From Phytophthora quininea (lineage: Eukaryota > Oomycota > Peronosporomycetes > Peronosporales > Peronosporaceae), in NCBI GenBank assembly GCA_011947345.1, contig JAAVTG010000038.1:178069-242068 (forward strand): a stretch of 64,000 nt of DNA, given 5' to 3'. A model generated the notes under the pieces. It saw only the letters and a program-made list of their open reading frames with translations. It did no database searches and had not been told where the DNA came from. Shown one piece after another: positions 31,301 through 43,407 of this stretch. Every line of letters begins with the position of its first letter. Positions within the stretch are counted from its first letter, which is position 1. Made by a program: the position numbers and the translations under genes.

Positions 31301-33280
31301 TACGGGCCGCATGCACAAATTAAAGGGGTGCTTTCAGCTAGCCAACAGCGGTCAGACTGACAGCCGGCGTATCGTGGCGAGTTCAGTGAGTCTTCCGCAA
31401 ACGTGTCAGAGGAAGTAGATAACGATAGTAGTAGTAATCCCGAGCCAGAAACATGATTGAACCCCACTCGGATAAGAAGAATCGAAATTGTGTTTTTAGA
31501 TTTATTTGACATCAATTTGTCGATACCTACCGTCGTTCCCAAAATCGAATATTTTGAACGTGCCGTTAGTTTTAGCGGATTTGTGATCCTTATGCTTTAT
31601 GCTTGGCGATCGGATCTTTTTTTTTTACTAAAACTCCTAGACGGCAAAATAGGCAAGTTCAATGATACAGATGATATGAAGCTAATATTTCTGTAGTTCG
31701 TGCTTGTATAGATTTTTATGGACCTGGATTTGTATGGTATATTATATTCAGGAGAATAGAGCTATGTGATAAGTACATGTCTTGGGACGCAGCGGGGTGT
31801 GTATGTGTGTGTGACGGGGGTTACAAATGATAGCCCCTTACATTAGGAAGTGTATCAAAGAAGACAGTGTTCAAGAACCGTACGTTTAAGCAATATCCGT
31901 ATATCCGCACACAGAAGACAAATTACTTTTCTTTGCGCCGACACATCAACACGATTTTACAAAGTAAACACAATCGCCATCACACGTGAGCACTTGGCAT
32001 ATTACATGAATTCTTACATTCGATTGCAGTCCGTAGAACTCATTTAGACCTATGTCAAAACGCAAATTGCTGTTAATCCCGGAGCAGATATAACTGTCGT
32101 ACAAATCCCTCTTATAAATACGGTTAACACAGAACGTGGAGCGTTGACGAGTTCACAAAATGCCTCGACGTTGAAAGAGGTTGAGAGCTCCACCGCCGTC
32201 ATTTTTCGTGTAATTTTCGCACGTAAAATTATGTGCTCCTGGTGACCTCGTCCTCGGATGGGATTAGCTACTCCTTGCACCTGTGCATGGTCTATATACT
32301 CTCTGTAACTTAACCATTCACGGATCTTGGTCTTCTCCCGTGGTTGCGGATCACGATGGTGGTAGCAGGTTGCTTATATTCTGTTTGTGGCGATAGCGGG
32401 GAGGGGGCTTCTACAGCAGGAGGATGAAGAGCTTTGCTGTTCTTGCTTCTTTTCCATTGTGACCCCTCCGGGTTGTGCCTTCCAATCATGATTTGTTGAT
32501 GCTCATGGCGGTGGTTTGTCGACTATGGGTTGCCTCACAGTTGTTTCGGGATATTAAAAATACGATGCACCAGTTGTACATACATACGTTTTATCGGTCA
32601 GAAACTAGCTGGAACAATGAACAGCACGAGAGCATCTATCATTACGTTGACAGCACTAATACTAAACTCCAGCCTCAACAGTTACATTCATTCTCATTCA
32701 GTGCAGCACTGCTAATAGGGAGACATGCTGCAAAAGTGGCCAAGGCGAGCTATGAAGAGTGAAATGCAGTCACCTTTGGGCACAGCAACGTATGTGCAGT
32801 GATCCTGTGAGAGTCTCACTCAGGACGTAGGACCCCTCTTTTGAGACGATTAAAGGAACAATCGATAGAGATGCGAAGGCCAAAGTTGATGTAGTCCAGC
32901 ATTTTGAGGGTCTCACAAGACGGATATTATCTACACATCAGGTTGTTCGTTGCCGCTTTTAGCGTGCCCTTCTATCTGCGGTGGGCCCCAGTGATTTTGG
33001 CATTGGGAGGTGCGCTTTTCTAGATAGAGGACCAGGATGGACAGTTACTGGAGTGTTTGTTAGCAGTTCAAGATCAAAGGTGCAAGGGTATTGAAAAAGT
33101 TCTCGATTAGGGAAAATAACTGTTGGTAATATTGTTTGAGCTGCGAGTATGGCGGGCATTACCTCCATCACTACTGCTGTCGATGACGACGACACGATCG
33201 GTGTCGCTAAACCCGAAACTTCTGCCAGCGATCACATGGTGCTAGAAAGGGCGCTCTCGTAGAAGAGTATTTCAAGACGA
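28320..33280. other. Gene desert with repeat debris
   Basis: 5 kb without a supported gene. 28408-28480 carries five ACCTG motifs. A segment near 29425-29500 (TCTTGGGACGC, later ATGGCCCCTAAG and a CGTGCGTTC end) resembles 31777-31885 (TCTTGGGACGC, ATAGCCCCTTA, CGTACGTTT), probably two copies of one old repeat, perhaps solo-LTR debris. Minus-strand frames at 30884-30300 (LIRPAELVHLRNIHVDL, LAEASLHANGQGK) look protein-derived and helical but are unassigned. From about 32.4 kb the DNA leads into the gypsy remnant. Confidence 0.4.
28408..28480. repeat. Cluster of ACCTG motifs upstream of the second MULE
   Basis: Five ACCTG motifs in about 70 bp, beginning with TGGACAATACCTG, identical to the reverse complement of the tandem units at 18021. 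Relative to the minus-strand transposase they lie upstream in the same orientation as the cluster at 15974 relative to its own transposase. Confidence 0.55.
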
Positions 33281-33785
33281 AATAATCGATGGTACAGCGA
33301 ACTTAGGGAATATCAGAGTGCCGCCAACACCGTGACCGATGACATATCCCACCGTGCTAATTTTCAGGATCAGGTTCCGTTGGAAAGTATTGTAACTGAA
33401 GCGGTTGTAAAGTATCGCACGCATGAAGGGGTGTGGCCCGCTACAACGATGATCCATGCACACGCGGCATTATCCACTAGCTAAAAGGCGAGCAAGTTGG
33501 ACGCCTTCTGCATCAAATACATTGAGCGCTACAATATAAACGGTGAACGCCTATTCTACTGTGTACCGAGTGATGAAGCCCCATTACTTATACTACCGGT
33601 GGTTGCAGAGACTATTGATGTGGTGCTGTACGAGTTTCATGATGTCGAGTGCTATGGACTCCTGCATCGACAGAACGGCTCGGCTTGTAGAATGGCATTG
33701 CTATTGGCACCACTTGTTTCGGAGCGTCAGCGCGTACGTGAAGTCGTGCCAACTATGTCAAACGCATTCAACAAGCGTTTGACTC
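33281..33785 (+). pseudogene. Ty3/gypsy Pol remnant (RNase H end to integrase zinc-binding region)
   Basis: NNRWYSELREYQSAANTVTDD followed by SHRANF matches the end of gypsy RNase H (consensus N-V-V-A-D-A-L-S-R). After a stop near 33481, frame KLDAFCIKYIERYNINGERLFYCVP and VVLYEFHDVECYG give the start of the H2C2 integrase domain. A frame change near 33660 then leads to WHCYWHHLF and YVKSCQLCQTH with the CxxC pair. No integrase core or LTR was found. It is a short dead fragment upstream of the TPR-PH gene. Confidence 0.65.
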
Positions 33786-33889
33786 TCGCACACAAATATT
33801 TTTGTCGAAGACAAGTTTTTATAAAATTGTTTTCTAAATGGGTCATTTGTACCCAAAACCAGGATTACTCTTTTTGCCTGATAACGTCG

Positions 33890-35621
33890 ATGTCGTCCAG
33901 CGGATCTCTCAGCGGCGGTGGAGACGCGAACGTGCTGCTCAAGGCCATCGCGGCGCAGTCGGAGCGGCTGCGAACGGTACAGAAGGTGCATGGCGAGTGT
34001 ACGTGCCTCTTTCTGCTCTCCGTGTCCTTATAAGCAGCCTTACGTCCCTGTCTTTCAGTCCACGAACGCGTGTCCGACGACCTTAAGCAGCTGGCGCTGT
34101 TGCTTGTCATGAACGGCGAGCACGACAAGGCGCTGCCATTGCTGCACCAGCGCCTAGTGATCCACGAGAAATTCGGGCCCGAGAGCCTGGCAGCCGAGGC
34201 GCTGCAGGAGCTGGGCACAGTCTACAGACTGCACGGCGTGGCCGAGATCTCGCTGCAGCATTTGCTGCGGGCGCTAGCGCTGCGAGAAAAGTGCCACGGC
34301 AAGAACAGCCTCAAGGTGGCCGAGACACTCAACAGCCTCGCGCTCGTCTGTCAAATGTGGGGCAAAGCAACGAGGGGAGAAGTAGCTGATGGTCACTAAC
34401 GGAAGGGTGCGTTGTAGGCAGAACGACCCTCAGCAAGCAGAGACCTACCAGCTGCGCAGTCTTCAAGTGTTGTACGAGAGTGCAGAGCCGGAAGACATCG
34501 AGAGCGAGGACATCCCGTGGGAGGTCTACAAGCGGCTCAAGCAGCAGCGCGGGCCGTCCACCGCAGCCAACAGCATTACGCTGCTCAAAGGCAACATGCG
34601 CAAGAGCGTCATGGACGTCGTTTATAAGTCCTCGACAAAGGGCGAGTCGACGGACGAAACGGAAGGGCTGCGTGCGGATGAATCGACGAGCGGCGCCTCC
34701 TCTGGCGAACAGAGTCCAGTCAATTCAGAGCGCAGACGCGTCTCGCGGTCGCAGTCCGAGACTGCGATGAACTCCTCGCGCGGTGATAAGACCAACGTCC
34801 AGTTCCGTGGCGTGCATGGGGACGGAGATGGAACAGGTGTCATCCACAAAACGCGCGATACGGAAGCCGATCCGGTTGCTGTGCCACACATGAATCTGCC
34901 TCTGAGTCAGAGCTTGCGCTCCTTCCCTCCGCATTTTAGCGAGTCAAGTGGCAACATCACGGAACTTCCACCCACTGAGACCGCGTCACGGTATGCAACG
35001 ACAGAACTGACAGCACTAGCTTCGCCAAGCATCCGCGATTTCCCAGCACTGCAGCAGCGCGTGGAGTCCGTAAAACGCCGTATCCTTGCCGGGTATCCGG
35101 ACGTAGATGCGGACATGGCGAGACTAGCGGCGGATGTGAACCTTGTTGAGGCTCGAGAGCTGCGAGAAGTGGGTCTGACGTTGGTGTCGATGGTGCGTGA
35201 GATGAAGAGCCTGAGTATCCGTACGGACCTGGCGCAGCAGCAGCTGCCTGTATTGGAAGGGATGCTAGAGAAGAAGAGCGCGTCCATCTTCCGCGGCTGG
35301 GAGAAACGGTGGTTTAGAGTCGACCCGAAGACCTTCATCTTGAGCTACCACTTCAGCAAGGACGACTACGCGCGAGGTTTCACGCCCCGTGGCGGCTTTG
35401 CGGCGTCTAGAATCTCCAATATCCTTGTTCAGCGGCATGCGCGAGGCAGCTACTTCCATTTCGACGTGGTGGTGGATCTGAGTACGCGCCTGAACCCGCA
35501 GGGCTCGCGCACGTACGAGCTGCGGTGCGAAGACGAGGAATCGCTGCGGTATTGGGTAGAGACGCTGCATTACTACAAGGCGATGGCGCAAAAGTCTCCG
35601 CCGCGGCCGTCGACGAGCTGA
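33890..35621 (+). CDS. TPR (kinesin-light-chain-like) and PH domain protein
   Basis: Exon 1 is 33890-33998 (MSSSGSLSGGGDANVLLK...; donor GTACGT), intron 33999-34058, and exon 2 34059-34381. A second junction to 34422 would need a 40-bp intron (GTAGCT..GGCAG, phase 0), unusually short, so a local indel is the alternative. Exon 2 has tetratricopeptide units (LALLLVMNGEHDKALPLLHQ, EALQELGTVYRLHGVAE, VAETLNSLALVCQMWG). A serine-rich disordered linker follows. The C-terminal PH domain runs from about LEGMLEKKSASIFRGWEKRW to YWVETLHYYKAMAQ (35250-35585), with the conserved final Trp. It probably binds phosphoinositides and a protein partner. The exact role is unknown. About 543 residues if spliced as proposed. 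Confidence 0.75.
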
Positions 35622-35793
35622 CTGCTATAGTTCGTTGCGCTGATGCTATCACTGGCGAATGAATACCGCCATTGCGTCAAGCCATCGTGCTTGACGAGTG
35701 CATGTGGCGGTTTCCTCCAAGTTTGAAAGTTTGAAAAAGTGCAGAGGTGGCGGCTTTTCGCAGTGAAGAATTTGCCGTGGAGACGCCGGTTGG

Positions 35794-38700
35794 ATGATGA
35801 TGGACGGACAGAGCGATAGCATCGTGCTGGAGGAGGAGATCGATCCCAACTATGAACCGACCGAGAAGGAAGTGCTAGAGTACGCGACGTGGCTGGGCAT
35901 GGACCTGGAGGCGGAGCGAGACTTGTTTTGGATCGCTCGAGAGGGTCTGAAGGTAAAGTGACGAATCTTATTCTTAATTCCTCCCCAAATCCTCATGCAC
36001 GGACCTTGTGACGGCTGTAGGCTCCTTTGCCAGAGAACTGGAAGCCATGCAAGACGACGGACACAGAAGAGATCTACTACTTCAACTTTGCTACTGGCCA
36101 GAGCACTTGGGACCACCCCTGCGATGAGGTGCGCCGAGGTTGGGAAAACTGCAGCCCTTTGAAGCCTAACGTCGCGCTCTTTGTGGCTAGTTCTACCGCA
36201 ATCTGTATGAGGAGCACAAGATGAAGCATCAGTCGAACAACGCCCAGGTTATTAAAGCAAAACGTTGAATCTGGTCGCTGAAACGAGCTCCAGTACTGAG
36301 GATTCTTTCTGCCCTGACGCAGGAGACCGATGAGAAGAAGAAGAAAGCGAAGGAGGACGTGGCGGAGTTGCTGGGCAAAAGGGCGGTGGGAAGAAGAAGA
36401 AGAAGGCTGCCCTGGCCAAGGCTGAGCCATTGGGCCCACCATTGCTTGGGAAAGCAAACCCTCTAGAAAAGAAGCCTCTCCCTGGGCTGACTGGTGGGCG
36501 ATTGGGAGCTTTGGGGTTAAACGGAGGACTTAAGGCTGTCAATGGGCTTGGTGTAAGTGTGCTACAGTTTGTTTAGGTTGTTGGTTTCGTCAAATGGTGC
36601 TGACGGCGTCGGGCTTGATGGCTGCAGCCTCTTAGAAGCGATGCGAAGGATTTAGGGGGACCCAGCGTTGGGCTTGACAGCGCTGATGATGATGTAAGGG
36701 GCGACAGGTTGGCAAAGCCGCTCTCCAGAACTCCTCTCGGGGGTGTCTTCGGAAAAAGTCTTTGCTGTCATCATCGTCTATGGCAGAGGCGAAACAAGGC
36801 ATCGACTTGAACCAAGAGCTTAGATCCGAGCGACTCAAGCATGAAGAGAAACAGCGCGAGCTTCAGGAAGAACTCGCTCGGCTTGAGGAGAAATTGGAAG
36901 CCTCATTGGAGGACAGAAAGGAGGCGGTTGATCTCACTACCGCGTTGAAACGGGAAGTGGAGCAGCTACGCGAACGACAAAAAGAACTTGAAAAGGAACT
37001 TAAAGCTGTTCGCGATGAAACGGACAGCCAACTTCGTGACAAAAACAGGATTGGAACCGAGCGTGATCAATTCCAGCGTGATGTAGACGAACTTAGCCGA
37101 CAACTTGCGCTGGCAAGGGAATCCATCAGTCAAAGCGGAGATGTCGAGGAACAGTTACGGTTGCTCAAGCAGCAGCTTTCAGCAGCTCAATCGGAGGTAG
37201 CTACCACGAAGGACCAATTGAATGAATTACACGACCAACATACGGTGACCTTGACCACTAATACGCAAATTAAGGAGCAGTTGATGAAGGAATCGAATGA
37301 AAGGAAGCTGCTTCGGGAGCAATTGGATTCTAAATCCGAGCAAGCGGAACAACATTCTACTGAAGTGGAAAAGCATCGACAGCAGATTCAAAGGCTGCAA
37401 AATGAGTTGGAAAGGGAATCACAGTCTCGGCAAGACTTACAATATCAGTTGGACAAGGAATCACAGTCTCGGAAGCACCTTCAAAATGAGTTAGAAAACG
37501 AATTGCAGTCTCGACAAGACCTGAAGAAAGCTTGTGACAAACTTCGGGCTGAGCTGGAAGTTGCGAAGAGCAGGGCGGATTCGCAGGTCGAGCAACTGAA
37601 CAGCTCGAACACACGCTCGGATTTGGAAATTCAGAAGATGACGGAACTGGAGCGGCTTTCAACTGAGCTGAAAGCTGAAGTGGGACGCCTTAAAGAACAG
37701 TTGACAAGGGAATTGAATGAAAAGAAGCTGCTTCTCGAGCAATTGGATTCTAAATCTGAACAAAGGGATCAGCATTGGTCTGCTGAAACAGAAAAGCATC
37801 GACAGCAGGTTCAAAAATACAAAACGAGTTGGAAAAGGAATCGCAGTCTCGACAAGACCTCGAGAAAGCTTATGACAAACTTCGAGCTGAGCTGGAAGTT
37901 GCGAAGAGCAGGGCGGATTCTCAGCTTGAGCAACTGAACAGCTCGAACACGCATTCGGATTTGGAAGCTCAAAAGATGACGGAACTGGAGCACGTTTCAA
38001 CAGAGCTGAAAGCTGAAGTGGAGCGCCTTAAAGGAGAATACAGGTTGCTAGAAAATGAGAATCGCGCGCTTCTGCGCGATAAAGAGGCTGTAGAAATGGA
38101 GTGCAATCGAGCCCGGCAGGAAGTAACAGATCTTAAACAGCAGCTCTCGCTCAAACAAGAGGCGAATGACCTAGCAAAATCTGATCGAGAACGATCTAAC
38201 GATACTACTATGCTCTTGCAAGAGAATGAGAGCGCAGCACGATCCTTCCGTGAGCAAGAAGACCGACTGACAGCCGAGATCACTGTACTACAGAAAAATA
38301 TGGCACAAATGGAGAAGGAATCTAAAGAGTTAAAAGCCCAGTGCGATTCGCTCCTCATCGACAAAAAGACAGCAGCGGAAAGCTCATTAAGAGCGTTGTC
38401 ATCAGCATCCTCGTCGCAAGATCAAGTGAAGTCGCTCGAACAGCAACTGGCAATCGCACAAGCTGAGCTTGCTAATACGAGGAGCGAGATGAGAGCTTTG
38501 CAAGACCAGTGCACAAAGCTAACGTCTACGAACGCTAAAGTTGAGGAGCAATTGCTAAAGGAATCAAACGAGAAAAAGCTGCTTCGCGAGCAGTTGGATT
38601 CTAATTCCGAGCAAGCGGAACAGAATCGGTCTACTGAAACAGAAAAGCATCGACAGCATCTTCAAAGGCTGCAAAACGAGTTAGAAAATGAATCGCAGTC

Positions 38701-41698
38701 ACGACAACGCCTGCAAAACGAGTTGGAAAGGGAATCACAGTCTCGGCAAGACCTTCAAAACGAGTTAGAAAAGGAATCACAATCTCGACAAGGCCTGGAA
38801 AAGGCCTGTGACAAGCTTGGGGTTGAGTTGGAGGTGGTGAAGAGCAGGGCGGATTCGTATCTCGAGCAACTAAACAGTTCAAGCACACGCTCGGATCAAA
38901 AGACGACAGAACTGGAGCGCGTTTCGATCGAGCTGAAAGTTGAAGTGGAGCGCCTTAAAGGAGAATACAGCTTGCTCGAAAAGGAGAATAGCGCACTTCT
39001 CCGAGGTAAAGAGGCTGTAGAAATGGAATGCAATCGAGCCCGACAGGATGTAACAGAGCTTCGACAGCAACTGAAGCTTAAGCAGGAGTCGGTCGACCAT
39101 GCAAAAGCTAATCGAGAGCGATCTACCGCTACGCTTATACAAGAGAAGGAAAGCGCGGCACGATCCTTCCGTGAGCAAGAAGACCGCCTCAAAAAGAGAT
39201 CACTGCATTACAGGAAAAGTTGTCAAAAAGAGAGGCGGCAATTAGTGACTTAAAAACCCAGTGCTATTCTTTGGAACAGCTTGACTCGAGAACTCGAGAA
39301 ACTCGACGAGAGCAGGAAGATTCTTGTGATACGTTGAGAAGGGAGCTGACAGCTGTGCAACGCCAGCTAGAGAAAGAGTCGCAAGCTCGGCGAGACCAGG
39401 AGAATCAATCCGACATGGAGTTGAAACAGGTACGCAGTGAGAAGCGTCGACTGGAATCGGAGAGGTCATCGATTTTGCTTCGACTGGAAGAAATGACTGC
39501 GTCTAGACGACACGATGAAATGGAGCACGCAAATGTCCTCCACTCTAAGGACCGAGCCGAAATGCAACTACAATCAAAAGAAAAGGCATTAACTGCTGCA
39601 CAGGACGAACTCGCAAGAAGAAAAGCGGAAAATGAAACGCTCCAAGCGCGCGTGAAGTCTCTACTGAGTGACAAGGAGGAAGCTCAAGCTGCGCTTCTCA
39701 ACGCCAACATTGTCAACGTGTCGGCTGCTGCAAGCCGTAGCCCGGCAACTTCGATTGGTGAGAGTGCTGATGTGATGCTTGTCAAACTCCAACTTGCCGA
39801 TGCAAATAAGAACGAGCTTGAGCTCCACTTAGCCGATATCTCAGCGCAGCTTGAGGACGCAACACGTCAGAACTCAGCGCTGGAAGGGCGATGCCGTGAC
39901 CAAGCGCTCCAAATCGAATCGTTTCACGTGGAAGTGGCATCGCTGCGTTCAGTGACTCAAAAGATGCATGCTTCTGCGTTGGAATCGCTCTCGCTAGTAG
40001 AGAGACTCGAGTACGAGCACAAGAAGCGCACGTTGAGGAGCGATTTCTTGACTCAATTGCGAGACTTTCACGAGCGGGAAGAGCAGGCTCTAATTAGAAA
40101 CAAGGCTCGACTGCGTGCTCAACACGAAAGGCGTCTTGGGGATCTGGTCGCCGAGCTCGAGAAAATCAGGCAGCATCGAGTAGAGCAAGAAGAAGTAGTG
40201 TCGACTCAAATGCTTGAGCACATCCGACAGGAAAGAGACGTTAAGCGGAACGATGCAAAGCGCAAAGTTCGGGAGGAGTTGACGCGCTTCGAGCAAGATT
40301 TACATGAACGCAAAGAACGCGAGATTGCGATGATCTCGAAAGCTATCGAGAGAGAAGAGTCCGAGTTGGGCGCGAGGCTGCGAGAGGCTCGACAAGTTCG
40401 TCGCGAAGAGGAACTAGCGAACGGCAAGGGGATTGAGCACGTCGACACCGCGCGGGCTTCAAGTGAGAGTTTCCCTCCTGGCTCTCCGGGACAGGTGTAT
40501 TGTGATCACACCGCCAGACAAACAAAGACAAGCAACGAGCCACACGACTCAGTTAAATCGGAGCGTACAGATCGCCAGAACAAGAAGCATATGAGAGCGT
40601 ATCAAAAATGGAAAAGACGGCTGCAAGAAGAGGTAGATCTTTTGACGGATGCTCGCATGCTCGTGGCGAATCAGCGACAGGGGCTAATGAAACAAGCGCA
40701 GCAGCTGAAATCCAGCAAAAGTGCATGGAAGCGGAACGCGAGATCTGCTCAATCGAGCTCAGCTCAGAACGAAGTGAAGCGCATGCTTGATGAGGTGAAG
40801 CTTCATATCACTGCTCTTTTATTAGTTGTAGCTGGCATACTGACGAATTGTGGTTGTTCTGTAGAACGTGGCGAACTGGAGCGAGGGCATGCGGAAGCTC
40901 CGTGAACAGGAGGCGTGGATCAAACATCGGGAGCGGAAGCTTGCCAACATGGGCCGAACAGGTGCGAAAGCAGTATTAGTTTTGGTCATGCATACACTCA
41001 CAGTCTCTTTACATGTAGTGAAACGATTGCGTTCAAAATGCAAAGGCTCCGGCAACAATTCTTCCAGTGGTAGTAGTAGTGAGGGCGAAGAAAACGACGG
41101 TAATTGGTCGGACGACTCGAATCAATCCGAATTTGTGTCGACACTGGAGAGGCTGGAAAGGCTGGAGGAGGAGCTAGCTTCGGACGCTGGCAGCTTTTCG
41201 GAAGGACAACTGCCGGAGTTTGATCGAGGTCTTCAGATGTACCCACTTCAGCGAGAAGTGTCGTATCGATATCCGTTGGCATCTTTAACCGGAGTCTTCA
41301 CTCCTAGGAGAGCAATCCACCACGTGCCAAGCGATCTGGGCGGTCAGGAGTTGTGGTGGATGCGGTCTCAGAGATCGACGCATGGTCTTCGGTAAGTGAA
41401 AGCATTTGGCAAGTGGGAGCATCATCACTAAACTATCTGCATTGAATTCAGGGACCGCTATGCTGTGACGCCGATAAACAACAGTGGTGCGTCTGCTGCT
41501 CACACGAACCAAGTCTATCAGCGGAAGATTTCACGTTGGGCACGAGGGCGCGAGAAGGTGCAGCATGCTGCCACAAGCCATGCTACGTGGCTTTCAGGTC
41601 TCTGTGAGGAGCTCCAAGAGTACGGTGCCAAGTACCATCGTGCGGAGAACGAGATGTTAGCTGCATCGAACGAAGAACTAGTTCGGAACGAGGAATAG
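35794..41698 (+). CDS. CEP164-like basal-body protein: WW domain plus very long coiled coil
   Basis: CEP164 marks distal appendages and is needed for ciliary assembly, here zoospore flagella. Exons inferred from GT..AG and phase: 35794-35952, 36021-36128, 36191-36247, 36323-36552, 36628-40794, 40865-40961, 41019-41391, 41452-41698. The N-terminus has the CEP164 signature ([30 protein letters not shown]), then the WW domain ([41 protein letters not shown]). A low-complexity Lys/Pro region follows, then about 1300 residues of coiled coil with internal duplications and a conserved C-terminus ([27 protein letters not shown]). Frame breaks lie at about 36380, 36750 (AAAAA), 37812 and 39190. The exon sum agrees with about 1,810 residues. 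Confidence 0.82.
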
Positions 41699-42576
41699 AG
41701 CGCAGGATGACCGAAATTGACGAGGATGGTCATAATTTGAGTGACCATTTTTGAATTTGAATAAAATAAAATAATAATGCAGCAAAATTAACGCTTTACG
41801 TGGTGGAACCCCGCGCGCTGATGCCCGGATACTACAGAGGGGTTTCACACAGATACATGTGGGTTAGAATGAGAACCATCTTAATGCTCTTGTAACTAGT
41901 CGTCGGGAACGGAGCTTTTCAAAAAAATCCGCTACAAGTCCCGGCGTACGTATTATACATCTTTGATTGATTCATTCGTAGTTGACCGATGGTTCTATAC
42001 CTATCTATTGACGGCGGTTTGCTGATGCTTGTCGCGAACACAAGTTATCTCTAAGATTTGACTCACGACACGTTATCACTTCGTTTTAGAGTCGGCGTCG
42101 CCTTCGCTTAGTCTTGCTACTCTCGACAGAATGTTGATGATTGGGCTCAGCGAGACGAACAACGCTGAAGACTGGAGGCAGATGAAATACGAACAGCAAT
42201 GCGAAGGGTTGTCTCAACGGGAAACGCATAATCCATTCCATCGACCAGCGCTTAACAACATCTTGTCAAGCGAGTTTCTGTGGCCTCAGCTGCATAAAAC
42301 TCGGTTTGGCTTGATTTCGTTCGACAATGAGCATCAACAGCGCCACTGCGACATAATCACTTGACCACGTTGCTGCTAGATGAATCAACCAAAAATCAAT
42401 ACAACAAGCGATTTGCACAACGGGATCGTGACGAGAGCACAAGTCACCACGACAATCGTCTCCAAGGATCCTAATCTTAACTCACTTGTTCCCGACGACG
42501 AGGTCCCACCAGTCCATAATTCATTTCGTCGCAACAGCAACACCCCACCAAGTCATCCAGCACCACTTCTCCCAGC
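41699..42576. other. Intergenic, no gene supported
   Basis: 878 bp. A 77-residue frame at 42131-42364 (MLMIGLSETNNAEDWRQMKY...) has no recognisable domain. No repeat was noted. Confidence 0.4.
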
Positions 42577-43208
42577 ATGGTCTCTGCTCGACCCTCGCTC
42601 GCCCTCCTTGCGATCGGCACCATGACACTCCAAGCCCATGCCGACGCAGACGTTTGCGAAGCCGACAACTACTCGAAGGTCTCCGCTGCTGTGCAGACGG
42701 TCCACGCCAACTGCGCCAGCTGAGCAGCCTACCTGTCGAACGGAGGCGTGTGGCACTGCGACTCCACTTGCCAGCAGTCGATCGTCAACCTCGTGGACAC
42801 ACTGCCTGACTGCCAATACGGCGGCCCCTACGGACAGAACTACAAGCAAGTCGTGGAGAACATGATCGCTACGTGCCATGACCAGTTGTCGGGGTCGGCC
42901 ACGACGACGACCGACGCTCCGAGTTCCACACGGCCACACCCACCGCGGCCACCGCCGCACCTGAGACTACGAATTCCACCACCACCGACACAACGGAAGC
43001 ACCTTCCTCGGCGCAAACGGACAAGTCGTCCAGCACGAAGACCACCGTCGACACCAACGACAGCAGCAGTGCTAGCACCAGTGCCAGCGCTGGAGACACC
43101 CCGGCCTCGGACGTCTAGACGACTTCAGGCGCCATTGCTACCGGCAGTGGTTTGGTAGCGCCGGTCACGGCAACGGTTCTACTTGTTGCTGGTGCGCTGA
43201 TGCACTAA
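42577..43208 (+). pseudogene. Elicitin-like protein with GPI-type tail, disrupted
   Basis: Elicitins are small secreted sterol-binding proteins of Phytophthora and Pythium. A signal peptide is visible (SLALLAIGTMTLQAHADA), followed by a domain with six cysteines in elicitin order. A Thr/Ser-rich linker comes next, and a hydrophobic C-terminal stretch that would be a GPI-anchor signal ends at TAA 43206-43208. Three lesions are visible: an in-frame TGA at 42721-42723 inside the elicitin domain, a frame change near 42925 at the start of the linker, and TAG at 43116-43118 before the anchor signal. The stops look like base substitutions, not homopolymer slips, so I call it a pseudogene. No other elicitin is in the window. 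Confidence 0.8.
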
Positions 43209-43407
43209 CTTCCTGAGAACTAACTCGACTCCGAGTGTACCAGCAGAGGCAGCGGACTGTAGACCAACATCGATAGTCATTTCCCATCATCAGTTGCAAT
43301 TGATTCGCGAGTTTCCTTGTACAATATCGATTTGCTCTCGTCTGCTACGCGTGAGTTGAATAGCACTCTGGTACTTCCTCACTCCCCAACGACATCGATA
43401 AATAATA

